Of a stretch of 18,087 nucleotides of DNA, positions 1 through 8,429 are shown piece by piece. Every line of letters begins with the position of its first letter. Position 1 is the stretch's first letter. Source of the stretch: BRH-c32 sp041674625 (GTDB taxonomy: Bacteria; Bacteroidota; Ignavibacteria; Ignavibacteriales; Melioribacteraceae); assembly GCA_041674625.1 (NCBI GenBank), contig JBAYVI010000061.1:1-18087 (forward strand), given 5' to 3'. A model generated the notes under the pieces. That model saw only the letters and a list, made by a program, of their open reading frames with translations, did not search any database and was not told where the DNA came from. Both the position numbers and the translations under genes were made by a program.

Positions 1-174
1 AAAGTTACAGCCGGATCTATATTAGTTAGACAGAGAGGAACAAAATTTCATCCTGGAACTAATGTGAAGAAAGGTAAAGATGATTCTTTATTTGCTACTA
101 TCGAAGGATTCGTAAATTTTGACGTTAAGAAAAACAATAGAAAATATATTCACGTTTTAGAAAATGTGAATTAA
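1..174 (+). CDS. rpmA: 50S ribosomal protein L27, C-terminal part
   Basis: Frame 1 is open from the left edge to a TAA at 172-174 and reads KVTAGSILVRQRGTKFHPG, which is the highly conserved core of bacterial L27. The remainder (KKGKDDSLFATIEGFVNF) also follows the family. L27 is a small protein of the large ribosomal subunit near the peptidyl transferase centre. About 57 residues are visible, so only the N-terminal 25-30 residues are missing to the left. In many bacteria rplU (L21) lies directly upstream; that cannot be seen here. A strong hairpin terminator follows 19 bases after the stop, so this is the last gene of its operon. Confidence 0.96.
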   Translation, partial: KVTAGSILVRQRGTKFHPGTNVKKGKDDSLFATIEGFVNFDVKKNNRKYIHVLENVN

Positions 175-193
175 TATTTCCTTATAGTTTTAG

Positions 194-229
194 AAAAAAA
201 AGCTGCCCATAAGGCAGCTTTTTTGTTTT
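194..229 (+). terminator. Bidirectional intrinsic terminator between rpmA and the 514-aa gene
   Basis: The stem AAGCTGCC (200-207) pairs with GGCAGCTT (213-220) around a 5-base loop, CATAA. Runs of A on the left and T on the right extend the pairing. Read on the plus strand the stem is followed by TTTTTTG; read on the minus strand it is followed by eight T. It can therefore end both rpmA (+) and the convergent gene at 299-1843 (-). Confidence 0.9.
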
Positions 230-247
230 AAATAGTCTGCCTCAAAC

Positions 248-279
248 ACTCAGTTACCAAATATATTTGATGCCTGAGT
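248..279. repeat. Nested inverted repeat between convergent genes
   Basis: ACTCAG (248-253) pairs with CTGAGT (274-279). Inside them sits the perfect 12-bp palindrome CAAATATATTTG (258-269), with 4-base spacers on each side. The result is an extended hairpin just past the stop codon of the minus-strand gene. It has no proper T-tract on the minus strand, so it is more likely a 3'-end stabilising structure or an accessory to the neighbouring terminator than a terminator itself. Confidence 0.45.
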
Positions 280-298
280 AAATTTGGTGTTTTTTAGA

Positions 299-1843
299 CT
301 ACTTCATAAATATCATCTTTTTGAAAAGTGTAAAATTACCAGCCTGAATTGAGTAAAAATAAATCCCACTGGTTAAATAAGCAGCATTAAAATCTACGGA
401 ATACTTTCCTACTGTTTGATCTCTATTAACTAATTTTGTTATTTCCTGACCAAGTACATTGTAGACGCTTATTGTTACATGTGATGTTTTGGGAATCTCA
501 TAATTTATTATTGTCGCAGGATTAAACGGATTTGGATAATTTTGTGACAAAGAATAATTTGATGGAGTTTCAGAATCTATGAGTTTAACATCTGTCGAAA
601 CTAAATTAATTAATAGATTAGTATCACTTGCGTGAGCACTTGGACTAACAAAAATTAAGTACTGTGGATAATTCAACAAATTTATATTATAATATGAAAT
701 TTTATCTGTTACTTTTAATCTAAAATACCCGTTCATATCACTCCATGTCTCAACCATAGCAGAATCCTCATGAAATGCATTAACATGGAAATTCTGGTTT
801 GGCGAATTCCCATTTATTGTAATTCTACCACTAATGACAGAATTTGACAGAAAAACCTTAAAGTTGTGAGTTAAATGATTGCCAGTAATTATTGTGGGGA
901 AATTATGATAAGATGCTACATATGTTGTATCCCAAGAGTCCCCAATACCAACTGTAACATTGTTCCTCGGTAAATTATATTCTGGGATCAACCCAATTTC
1001 ATAATACCCCATTGAATCAGCAATAGCATTTCGGTTTAAGTAATTGTTATCCGCACTAACATAAATTTTTCTTTGACCCACAAATGGTTGTCCATTTTCT
1101 CCATATACAAAACCGGAAATATATGCAGACGCTGGCGTTATGGTAAAATCTATATTTGAATGAGTTGTTGAAACGCCAGGATCAATACTAAATGTATATC
1201 TATCAGGCGTGGCAACATCCGGTCTGAAAAATAATGAGTTATCAATTCTTAATTGCCATGGATTTCCCGTGGTATCAGAATCCATTTTAATAGAAAAATT
1301 ACCATTAACGTCTGTTATCCCTGACCATAATCTTTTTTCGTTTTTAGATGCAAGTTTCACAATTACATTTTGACGACCGCTTCCACCGCTTTTAACACTT
1401 CCTGAAAATGTGAATTTTTGATTTGCCGTTGAAAGATCAGTAATTTGTCCAGCTACAAGTCTAATTATATTATTATTTTTAAAATAGAATATATAATGAG
1501 CTGGTGCTAAACCAAGCTTCTGTTGAAAAGATATCTTGCCGTTTGCAGTACCATCTATATCCGGCAGACCATTTACACTTTCTGAATTCCCATCAACCTG
1601 CATATAGGTAGTCCAAATTACATCAATAGTGTTATTTAGAATTCCATTGTTATCTGTATCAACCCATATTTGAATATATGCTGTATCACCTACATTTGGA
1701 ACATTATAACTCCAGCCAAACAAGCTGCCTGGTACAGCTGAAAAATTATTGTTCACCCCTGCAACCAGTAGATTACTAATCTGGGCAAAGGAACTGACAC
1801 TAAAAAATAAAAAAATAAAAACAATTTGTATTAACTTTTTCAT
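299..1843 (-). CDS. Secreted protein with carboxypeptidase-regulatory-like repeats and T9SS type A sorting domain
   Basis: The 514-aa product begins with a clear signal peptide (MKKLIQIVFIFLFFSVSSFA, residues 1-20) and ends with a T9SS type A sorting domain (about 429-514) containing YPNPFNP, the VYNVLGQE block and a GIYFYSI strand. It should cross the inner membrane by Sec and the outer membrane by the T9SS, ending up secreted or surface-attached. In between are three segments of the type 'SG.V...G..V......T..NGNF.I' (about 145-190, 240-300 and 335-380), typical of carboxypeptidase-regulatory/CnaB-like beta-sandwich folds. An Asp-rich stretch (VDTDNNG, 61-67) resembles a calcium-binding loop. 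No catalytic domain is recognisable, so an adhesive or structural role is likely but inferred. The ATG at 1843 is preceded by GGTGGAG. The gene is monocistronic as far as can be seen. Confidence 0.85.
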   Translation of the reverse strand: MKKLIQIVFIFLFFSVSSFAQISNLLVAGVNNNFSAVPGSLFGWSYNVPNVGDTAYIQIWVDTDNNGILNNTIDVIWTTYMQVDGNSESVNGLPDIDGTANGKISFQQKLGLAPAHYIFYFKNNNIIRLVAGQITDLSTANQKFTFSGSVKSGGSGRQNVIVKLASKNEKRLWSGITDVNGNFSIKMDSDTTGNPWQLRIDNSLFFRPDVATPDRYTFSIDPGVSTTHSNIDFTITPASAYISGFVYGENGQPFVGQRKIYVSADNNYLNRNAIADSMGYYEIGLIPEYNLPRNNVTVGIGDSWDTTYVASYHNFPTIITGNHLTHNFKVFLSNSVISGRITINGNSPNQNFHVNAFHEDSAMVETWSDMNGYFRLKVTDKISYYNINLLNYPQYLIFVSPSAHASDTNLLINLVSTDVKLIDSETPSNYSLSQNYPNPFNPATIINYEIPKTSHVTISVYNVLGQEITKLVNRDQTVGKYSVDFNAAYLTSGIYFYSIQAGNFTLFKKMIFMK

Positions 1844-1858
1844 ATCTCCACCCTTACA

Positions 1859-2057
1859 TTAAAATTGACCAACCTCTTTATCTGCAACGCTGATTGCGCT
1901 GTCAAATAGTTTTATAGCTGAGACCATTTCTTCTTTTGAAATAATCAAAAGCGGAGTTATTAAAAAACGACTTATTCTTACCTACATATATAATCCGTTT
2001 ATCATCATTTCAGATGTTACATTAACAACCATAAAAGGTTCGCCTTTTAGATTATCC
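1859..2057 (-). pseudogene. Remnant of a class III aminotransferase C-terminus
   Basis: Read on the minus strand, one frame gives KGEPFMVVNVTSEMMINGLYM, then a TAG stop (about 1983-1985), then VRISRFLITPLLIISKEE and IKLFDSAISVADKEVGQF, ending in TAA at 1859-1861. The second half matches the usual C-terminal pattern of class III (PLP, ornithine/GABA-type) aminotransferases: R..RFL.TPPLIIS.EE, then an amphipathic helix. The remaining roughly 350 residues of such an enzyme, including the PLP lysine, are not visible upstream. The frame is interrupted and has no start, so this is a decayed 3' fragment. It lies only 15 bases upstream of the ATG of the 514-aa gene and so may now serve as its leader or promoter region. 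The family assignment comes from recall of motif patterns, not from a search. Confidence 0.5.
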
Positions 2058-2390
2058 TCCTTCGTGTTAAAAGGTTTTTTAGTGTTTCTATTTTTTCTTT
2101 CCTATAATTTTCTTTATAAGAAATGTGGTTGCAGAAAATTTGTTTTTATAAAATTAAAGAGTATAATCATTGTATTGATTTTTGAACTTGGCTGGTTAGC
2201 AAATTTTGAAATATGTATAGAATTGAAATGCACGGTAATGCATTCATATAAGAAATGTAATTGATTCGAATTGGGATTAGTAATAAAAGCAATCTCATCA
2301 AAAGATAAAAATTCCATTTTAAAACTCCAACCATAAAATCCGAGTGAAGTTTAATCATTTATCCTTATTGAATCAAGGGGTATTTTACAC
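2058..2390. other. Non-coding or decayed gap upstream of the aminotransferase remnant
   Basis: This stretch is very AT-rich and contains only short overlapping frames of 63-67 codons on both strands (for example about 2114-2317 and 2167-2358 on the minus strand). None shows a recognisable domain, a consistent codon pattern or a partner gene. It may be further decayed aminotransferase sequence, but I cannot find a readable motif of that family in it. I see no RNA gene. Confidence 0.5.
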
Positions 2391-2421
2391 ATAAAAAAGC
2401 AGTAAGGATATCCTTACTGCT
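2391..2421 (-). terminator. Intrinsic terminator of mdh
   Basis: A perfect 24-bp inverted repeat (2398-2421; half-site AGCAGTAAGGAT) is followed, in the minus-strand direction, by a run of six T (2393-2398 region). It begins 43 bases past the mdh stop codon, the position and shape expected of a rho-independent terminator. Confidence 0.88.
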
Positions 2422-2463
2422 CAATATAACATCATTTAAACCGACAACTTATTTTATGGAAAA

Positions 2464-3429
2464 TCAAAGACCGAGGCGTTCCATATCGGCAACTAAAGTA
2501 GTTACTGCATTTACGGAATAATCGAACAATTTCTGCTCTTCTTCATCTAAAGCGAAATCTAAAATTTTCTCTATTCCATTAGCACCCAGAACAGCCGGCA
2601 CTCCAACATAATATCCCGAAACACCAAATTCTCCATTTAAGAATGCACATGCAGGAAGAACTCTTTTTTGATCATGCAAGATAGCTTCAGCCATTGCAAT
2701 AGCTGATGAAGCCGGACTATAAAAAGCAGAGCCGGTTTTAAGCAGTTTTACTACTTCGCCGCCAGCCATTTTAGTACGCTCTACCATTGCATTCATTACT
2801 TCTTTAGCTTTTGCTTTATCATTATATTTTCTTTCTAATAGTTCCATTACAGGGATACCATTTACATTTGCATATCGGATAATTGGAACCATTGTATCAC
2901 CGTGTCCGCCGAGTACCATTGCATTAACGTCTTTTACAGAAACACCAAGTTCCCAAGCAATGAATGTAGAGAAACGCGATGAATCGAGTACACCTGCTTG
3001 ACCAATAACACGATTAGTAGGAAATCCTGATACATTCTTAAATAATGTAACCATTGCATCAAGTGGGTTAGATATAACTATTACTGTTGAATTAGGTGCA
3101 AATTGCTTTACGTTTTCAGCAACTGATCGCATAATCTTAGCATTAACAGCTAATAGGTCATCGCGGCTCATTCCCGGTTTTCTCGGAAGCCCTGCTGTAA
3201 CAATTACAAGATCAGAACCTTCTATATCTTTATAATCATTTGTCCCTTTGCAGGAAATATCAAAACCATCAACACGAGATGCTTCTGCTATATCTAAAGT
3301 TTTTCCTTGTGGTAAATCTTCTACTATATCGAATAAAACTACATCACCAAGTTCTTTTAATGCAATTAATTGTGCTAAGACTCCACCAATCTGTCCGCCG
3401 CCAATTAAAGAAATTTTCTTCCTGCCCAT
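2464..3429 (-). CDS. mdh: Malate dehydrogenase (NAD-dependent, LDH-like type)
   Basis: This 321-aa protein is full length for the LDH-like MDH family. It interconverts malate and oxaloacetate with NAD in the cytoplasmic TCA cycle. The dinucleotide-binding loop is GGGQIGG (10-16), with Asp34 at the end of the second strand, as in NAD-preferring enzymes. The substrate loop GLPRKPGMSR (80-89) carries Arg83 and Arg89; Arg at the first position marks a malate rather than a lactate dehydrogenase. NPLD (121-124), Asp149/Arg152 and the catalytic His176 in GGHGDTMVP complete the active site. The start is ATG with AGGAG five bases upstream. The gene lies 22 bases downstream of the anti-sigma factor gene on the same strand and is probably cotranscribed with it. 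A hairpin terminator follows. Confidence 0.96.
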   Translation of the reverse strand: MGRKKISLIGGGQIGGVLAQLIALKELGDVVLFDIVEDLPQGKTLDIAEASRVDGFDISCKGTNDYKDIEGSDLVIVTAGLPRKPGMSRDDLLAVNAKIMRSVAENVKQFAPNSTVIVISNPLDAMVTLFKNVSGFPTNRVIGQAGVLDSSRFSTFIAWELGVSVKDVNAMVLGGHGDTMVPIIRYANVNGIPVMELLERKYNDKAKAKEVMNAMVERTKMAGGEVVKLLKTGSAFYSPASSAIAMAEAILHDQKRVLPACAFLNGEFGVSGYYVGVPAVLGANGIEKILDFALDEEEQKLFDYSVNAVTTLVADMERLGL

Positions 3430-3451
3430 ATCAGCTCCTAATATTAATTAA

Positions 3452-3865
3452 TTATTTTAATTTAATTACAAGAATTGTTTCAGTTCCTTCCGGTGTTGAT
3501 TTATAACTAAGTTCATCTAAGAATGATCTCATAATATGAATGCCGCGCCCGCTGTCCTTAAGAATATTTTCCGGTTTTGTTGGATCTGGTACTTTCTCGA
3601 TATTAAACCCGCTCCCTTCATCTTTTAAAATGACAGTCATTTTCTCTTCATCAACAGTCACTTTTATCTTTACTTTTTTATTTGGGTCTTGTTTATTACC
3701 ATGAACAACGCAGTTGGAAGCAGCTTCCGAAAAGGAAAGTGCCAAACTATTATATTTAATTTCGGCGAGATTACTTGCTTGAGCGATATCAATAATAAAT
3801 TCTTCCGCTTCAGGCAGAAAGTATGGGTCGCTTGGTATTTCCTTATAATAAACTTTTTCGGGCAA
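3452..3865 (-). CDS. RsbW-like anti-sigma factor / HATPase-fold serine kinase
   Basis: This 137-aa single-domain protein has the GHKL ATPase fold used by anti-sigma factors such as RsbW and SpoIIAB. The N-box is SEAASN (46-51, with Glu47 and Asn51), the G1 box is DEGSGF (82-87) and the G2 box is DSGRGIHIM (104-112). Such proteins bind a sigma factor or phosphorylate an STAS-domain anti-anti-sigma factor. Neither partner is encoded here, so the target is unknown. The start codon is TTG (3863-3865), chosen because GGAG lies eight bases upstream and no ATG fits. It is the first gene of a likely two-gene unit with mdh, 22 bases apart; the pairing with a TCA-cycle enzyme may be incidental. Confidence 0.88.
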   Translation of the reverse strand: MPEKVYYKEIPSDPYFLPEAEEFIIDIAQASNLAEIKYNSLALSFSEAASNCVVHGNKQDPNKKVKIKVTVDEEKMTVILKDEGSGFNIEKVPDPTKPENILKDSGRGIHIMRSFLDELSYKSTPEGTETILVIKLK

Positions 3866-3905
3866 TTTTTTTACTCCGCAGTTCTTAATTAGTTATCTAT
3901 CTATA

Positions 3906-3934
3906 AAAATATAACGGATAGAATCTCTTTTCAA
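3906..3934 (-). promoter_or_regulatory. Candidate promoter for the anti-sigma factor/mdh unit
   Basis: On the minus strand TTG (3934-3932) is followed after 18 bases by TATATTTT (3913-3906), close to the Bacteroidota TTTG-N19-TAnnTTTG pattern. It lies about 40 bases upstream of the TTG start codon. The background is AT-rich, so chance matches are possible. Confidence 0.3.
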
Positions 3935-3957
3935 GTACAATATTCAAAATAATGCAA

Positions 3958-5859
3958 TTAAAATGCAATTGATGCTTTTAGATTCATATTAGCCATATTT
4001 CTATTTACAGCATTTTCGGTTTTAATAAACTCATACCAGCCATAAAATGAAATTGAAACATTACTTAAAGCAACTGTAATATCTGAAACCGGTCCTATAC
4101 TTTCATACCTTGATAGGAGTTTTTTATTAATATCATTATCATATCCGAATGTACTTAAATTAAAATAACGAATACCCGCACCAAGAGAAACCTTATTATA
4201 ATTGTAATATAATTTAATTTCACTAAAAGCTTCACTTAAATATCGAATAGGTCTACTTTTAAAATCATCCCAATTAAAATCTCCCTGTTCACTAAACTTT
4301 AAATATCCGGTACCTACTAATTTCATTCTTCTTGAAAGATGAAATTGGGTTGAATCTCTAAGAGCAAGCTGCCTAAAAGCATAACTCTTAAAATTAGGAC
4401 TTAGTTCCTCAAAATCATAAACAGTATAATTAGCAGAGACTTCTGCATTGTTTTTCGATTCAAACCGATCTGTCTTAAATATTCCACCGCCACTTAACTT
4501 AATAATTCTATTGATATTGTTGTTAGAGCTTCGCTCCTTAAAAATATATACAGTTTTATTTATGCTTGCTTCGGTATTAATAAATGCTGTAAATATTGCA
4601 TTGATTTTTCTTTCATATTGAATGCGGGCTATTGTAAGTAGTTCATCCCTATCATCATAATTCTGTTCACTCGGTGTATCGTATCTGAGTTTACGATGGA
4701 AAATACTCGTAATAATCAAGTCCTTACGGGTTAGATTAATTTTACCTAAAAAAGTGATTGTAGATAATTGCGAGAAATTATTTTTTTGTGCTTCTTGAAT
4801 ACTTTTTTCATTAAATGAAAAATCGGAAATACCTTCGATTCTTTTTGGTTCGTGTTTTTCTTCTCGTTCAGAATAAGAAGCTCTTAAATTAGCTTGCAAA
4901 ACTTCTGATACAAATGATACATTCCCGGCAAATTCTAAACGAAATTCATTGATTTTATTATCGAGATTAATATTGCTATTATTTAGTGAAATGAATCGTG
5001 TATTACGATCAATATCGCGCCAATAGACTCTTCCTAAAAGATCAAAAAGCAATTTATCATCTGAAGAGATATAATTTAGTTTTTCTTGAATCAGATAATT
5101 AGATTCGGTGCGACTTTGAATGTTGTTTGTTATTCCAAATTCGCTCGAAGTTGTAGGATCGGCAGCGAAATAAAAATCTTTCCTTTGTTCAGAATAACCG
5201 GCTAATAATTTATTGCTGAACTGGGAATCGAATTGATTAACTATTTCGGTATTAAATATTCTTAAGGCATTTTTTCGAGGGGAGATATCTTCATTCTGAA
5301 AACGAGCAGATGAATTTATAATAAAATCATTAAGGGAAAGTTGTTCTAAAAAACCTTCTACACCATATAATAAACCACTATCATCTTCACTAATCTGTTT
5401 ATTCTTAGATAAACCTAAATACGGAGTAACAGATAGGTTTGGATTAAATTTTATTTTAGTATAACCTGATAGATTTATTTGAGATGCTTTATTTATTGCA
5501 GTTTTTCGGTCATCGGAATAGATAGTGTTGTCTATTAATACACCGGCTCTGAAGGTTTCTGAAAATATATATTCGCCTATTGCACTTAGGTACTGTTCAT
5601 CTTTTATATTTTTTTCAGATGTTTTAGTAATAGTTGAAGTAAAATTTTCTTTTACACCGGTAAAAAAATCTTTTTTATCTAAAAAATATTTAACCCTATA
5701 ATTGAAGAAATAAGTATTAAGCTGCTTATCAAAAATTGATGAGACGTTTTTATATTTATAACCCGAAAGAAGGAATTTGGATGTATCTACTTCTACCTGT
5801 GAAAATAAGGTAGAAGTAAATACAACAAATAGAAAAATGCTATATAGTAATCGTTTCAC
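3958..5859 (-). CDS. Probable outer-membrane beta-barrel protein
   Basis: The product has no family I recognise. From the GTG at 5857-5859 it begins MKRLLYSIFLFVVFTSTLFS-Q, a well-formed Sec signal peptide, giving 633 aa. An ATG at 5880 would add only seven residues (MLQYPLA) and has no better ribosome site, so I prefer the GTG; both remain possible. The mature part is a long succession of alternating polar/hydrophobic strands separated by charged turns. It ends in NLKASIAF, with a terminal Phe, the usual beta-signal for BAM-dependent outer-membrane insertion. It overlaps the 3' end of the upstream RNase-like gene by 20 bases (41 with the ATG), so translation is probably coupled. Its ligand or partner cannot be inferred. 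Confidence 0.75.
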   Translation of the reverse strand: MKRLLYSIFLFVVFTSTLFSQVEVDTSKFLLSGYKYKNVSSIFDKQLNTYFFNYRVKYFLDKKDFFTGVKENFTSTITKTSEKNIKDEQYLSAIGEYIFSETFRAGVLIDNTIYSDDRKTAINKASQINLSGYTKIKFNPNLSVTPYLGLSKNKQISEDDSGLLYGVEGFLEQLSLNDFIINSSARFQNEDISPRKNALRIFNTEIVNQFDSQFSNKLLAGYSEQRKDFYFAADPTTSSEFGITNNIQSRTESNYLIQEKLNYISSDDKLLFDLLGRVYWRDIDRNTRFISLNNSNINLDNKINEFRLEFAGNVSFVSEVLQANLRASYSEREEKHEPKRIEGISDFSFNEKSIQEAQKNNFSQLSTITFLGKINLTRKDLIITSIFHRKLRYDTPSEQNYDDRDELLTIARIQYERKINAIFTAFINTEASINKTVYIFKERSSNNNINRIIKLSGGGIFKTDRFESKNNAEVSANYTVYDFEELSPNFKSYAFRQLALRDSTQFHLSRRMKLVGTGYLKFSEQGDFNWDDFKSRPIRYLSEAFSEIKLYYNYNKVSLGAGIRYFNLSTFGYDNDINKKLLSRYESIGPVSDITVALSNVSISFYGWYEFIKTENAVNRNMANMNLKASIAF

Positions 5860-7237
5860 CGCGAGCGGGTATTGTAACATTTAAGAAACCAAGTGAGTGA
5901 AGTTTTTCCTTAAAAATCTGCTGTTGTTCATATTCACCATGAACCAAAATATAATTTTGCATTCTGCTTTTATCAAACTTATCTGCATAATTATAAAGTT
6001 CTTCAGCATCTGCATGTGCACTAAAGGATTCCATTACCATAACTTCTGCCTTTAGATCATATTCATCGCCGAAAATTTTTATTTTCTTATCGCCGTCAAT
6101 TATTCTTCTGCCAAGAGTGTTCACTGCTGAATACCCAACCATTAGAATAATATTATTTGGATTGCCGACATTATTAGCTAAGTGATGCAAAATTCTTCCG
6201 GCTTCACACATACCTGAACTTGAAATAATAATGAGTGGGCCTTGTTTCTCATTTAATCGTTTAGAGTCTTCGACATCAGTTATATACGTAAGCTTTTTGA
6301 ATCCGAATGGGTCTTCTTCTTTTAAGAGAAATTGAACAGTTTCATAATCGAAACATTCAGGATGCATTCTAAAAACATCAGTAGCATTAACTGAAAGCGG
6401 GCTATCGACATAAGTTGGAATTGGAACTAATTTAGTTCTATCATAAATCCTATTTAATGCAAAAACAATCTCTTGAGTTCTTCCTACACTAAAGGCGGGA
6501 ATAATAATTTTGCTTTTGTTCTTCATTGCACGGCGCACAACTTCTTCCAATTGTGCTTCGGAGTTTAGTGCATTTTCATGCATCCTGCCACCATAAGTAC
6601 TCTCTGAAATAAATAGATCTACATTCGGAATATGTTCAGGGTCTTTTAGTATAGGTAAATTATTTCTTCCAAGATCACCGGAGAAACCAAGTTTAATTAC
6701 TTTATCATCTTCTCTAATCGTTAGAAGTACAGAAGCAGAACCAAGAATATGACCAGCATCGAAAAATGTTAATTTAATACCGGGAGCAATTTCTCTTTCG
6801 CGATGATAATTCATTCCGACAAACATGCCAAGTGTAGCAAGAGCATCATCTTGTGTGTAAAGAGGTTCAAATGGATTTTGTCCTCTCTTCTTTCTTCTTT
6901 TATTTACGAACTCTACATCTTTTTCTTGTATATGAGCACTATCTTGCAGCATTACGGCAGCAAGATCTCTTGTTGCAAATGTTGAGTAGATATCGCCCTT
7001 AAATCCTTTTCTGACAATAGTGGGTAGATTACCCGAATGATCGATATGAGCATGAGAAAGAATAATAAAATCAAGCTCTTCCGGATCAAATAGATCGAAT
7101 GTTCTATTAATTTCAAAAGCTAATTTTCTTTTACCTTGATACATTCCACAATCGAGCAAAAACTTTTTTCCGTTAGTTTCAATCAAATGCATAGAACCGG
7201 TAACAGTACGAGCGGCACCAACAAAAGTAATTTTCAT
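5840..7237 (-). CDS. MBL-fold/beta-CASP RNA-specificity-domain exonuclease-like protein
   Basis: This 465-aa protein has the full metal site of the metallo-beta-lactamase fold: SHAHIDH (61-67), His163 in DAGHILGSAS, and Asp188 in FSGDLG. The beta-CASP signatures that define nucleic-acid hydrolases are also present: Glu212 in SESTYG (motif A), His408 in FSAHAD (motif B) and His433 in LVHGE (motif C), plus SSSGMCEAGR near 340-348. It belongs with the bacterial YSH1/CPSF-like proteins, distinct from RNase J, which is longer. A role in RNA cleavage or 5'-3' decay is known for relatives and inferred here. It starts six bases after the stop of the permease gene, with no strong ribosome site, and ends inside the start of the barrel gene, so the three look like one operon. 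Confidence 0.92.
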   Translation of the reverse strand: MKITFVGAARTVTGSMHLIETNGKKFLLDCGMYQGKRKLAFEINRTFDLFDPEELDFIILSHAHIDHSGNLPTIVRKGFKGDIYSTFATRDLAAVMLQDSAHIQEKDVEFVNKRRKKRGQNPFEPLYTQDDALATLGMFVGMNYHREREIAPGIKLTFFDAGHILGSASVLLTIREDDKVIKLGFSGDLGRNNLPILKDPEHIPNVDLFISESTYGGRMHENALNSEAQLEEVVRRAMKNKSKIIIPAFSVGRTQEIVFALNRIYDRTKLVPIPTYVDSPLSVNATDVFRMHPECFDYETVQFLLKEEDPFGFKKLTYITDVEDSKRLNEKQGPLIIISSSGMCEAGRILHHLANNVGNPNNIILMVGYSAVNTLGRRIIDGDKKIKIFGDEYDLKAEVMVMESFSAHADAEELYNYADKFDKSRMQNYILVHGEYEQQQIFKEKLHSLGFLNVTIPARGETITI

Positions 7238-7242
7238 TTTTT

Positions 7243-8301
7243 TTAAGCCTTTATAATTTTATAGTTTTTGTATCCGTTATAAATCTCCTTTGCTGCTGTT
7301 TTAACTACTGTGGCAGTTGGAATTGCTAAAAGCATTCCAAATACTCCGAGTAACTTACTGCCGGCAATTATTAAAACAATTATTGTTACCGGATGGAAAT
7401 CTGTGCTTTTAGAAAAGACATTCGGTTGAATAAATCCATTATCAATTGTATAAATAATTAAAAACATTACTAATATACTTGGAAGCATTGATAAATCACC
7501 GAATTGAACTACTGAAATAATTATAGCAGGTATTCCACCGATTATCGGACCGAAATAAGGAATTAGATGACCGATACCTGCGACAACTCCGATAGAAACA
7601 GAATTATTTATTCCAAGAATCGATAAGCCTAATGCACTCAAGAAACCGACTAAGAATGCATCTAATATCCAACCTCTAACAAATCTTCCAAGTTGAATCG
7701 ATATTTTTCTTATTACCCAATACGATACTTCAAAATATCGATTAGGCATGATATTAATAATCCCTTTTGTAATTGATTTTTTATCTTTCAAAAAGAAGAA
7801 GATCATAAATGGTACGATTACAAAAAGAGTAAGTAATGATAGTATGCTGGAGATAAAATCAGATAAGTTATTAACAACATTGTAAATGGAATTTGTTAAT
7901 AGGTTTTGAATTTTTGCGACTAATTCGGAAGAATTAACAAATGGAACAAATTTCTTAATAAAAGTTTCTAATTGTCCTGAAAAATTTTCAACGCTTTCTT
8001 TACTAAGAGTAGCTAAAATTGTATTAAACTGCCCCATAATTTTGGGAATCAAAATCCAGATACCGAGTGCAATGGCGCAACCAGCTGTGATAACTACAAT
8101 AAATACAGAAAATAAACGGGGAAGACCTTTTTCTTCAATAAAATCAACAACAGGATTAAATATCATTGCTATTAAAAGTGATATGGTAATAATGACTATT
8201 ATATCGATAAATAGATAAGCTAAATAAAGAGATAATAATAAAGAAATTACTATTCCTGATAGGCGTATTATTTTTTTAATATAAACTTCTTTCGTAGTCA
8301 T
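7243..8301 (-). CDS. AI-2E family (PerM/YdiK/TqsA-type) membrane transporter
   Basis: This is a polytopic inner-membrane protein of 352 aa from the ATG at 8301; a TTG at 8328 would give 361 aa. The ATG is preferred because MTTKEVYIKKIIRLSG leads straight into the first membrane helix, and neither start has a clear ribosome site. Family hallmarks are a hydrophobic N-terminal helix pair, a soluble-looking central region (about residues 85-140), the conserved stretch GHLIPYFGPIIGGIPA, and a C-terminal LLGVFGMLLAIPTATVVK. Members export or exchange small molecules (autoinducer-2 in TqsA, Na+/Li+-H+ exchange in some relatives), so the substrate here is unknown. It is the first gene of a tightly packed unit with the beta-CASP protein and the barrel protein. 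Confidence 0.9.
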   Translation of the reverse strand: MTTKEVYIKKIIRLSGIVISLLLSLYLAYLFIDIIVIITISLLIAMIFNPVVDFIEEKGLPRLFSVFIVVITAGCAIALGIWILIPKIMGQFNTILATLSKESVENFSGQLETFIKKFVPFVNSSELVAKIQNLLTNSIYNVVNNLSDFISSILSLLTLFVIVPFMIFFFLKDKKSITKGIINIMPNRYFEVSYWVIRKISIQLGRFVRGWILDAFLVGFLSALGLSILGINNSVSIGVVAGIGHLIPYFGPIIGGIPAIIISVVQFGDLSMLPSILVMFLIIYTIDNGFIQPNVFSKSTDFHPVTIIVLIIAGSKLLGVFGMLLAIPTATVVKTAAKEIYNGYKNYKIIKA

Positions 8302-8429
8302 CTTATGTTCATAATTAGTATAGTGCAATATTCTGATTTATAATAATAATTTCAATTAAAATATGGGATAAGTTACTGCCCAATTTTTTATATTTAGTGA
8401 TATAATTATAATATAAACATAGGATAAAA

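Noticed and set aside
2064..2358. Overlapping short frames of 63-67 codons on both strands
   Set aside because: They overlap one another in an AT-rich gap, show no domain or protein-like pattern, and have no supporting neighbour.
8302..8328. Nine-residue N-terminal extension of the AI-2E permease from a TTG codon
   Set aside because: The TTG has no ribosome site, and the ATG at 8301 leads directly into the first membrane helix as in family members.
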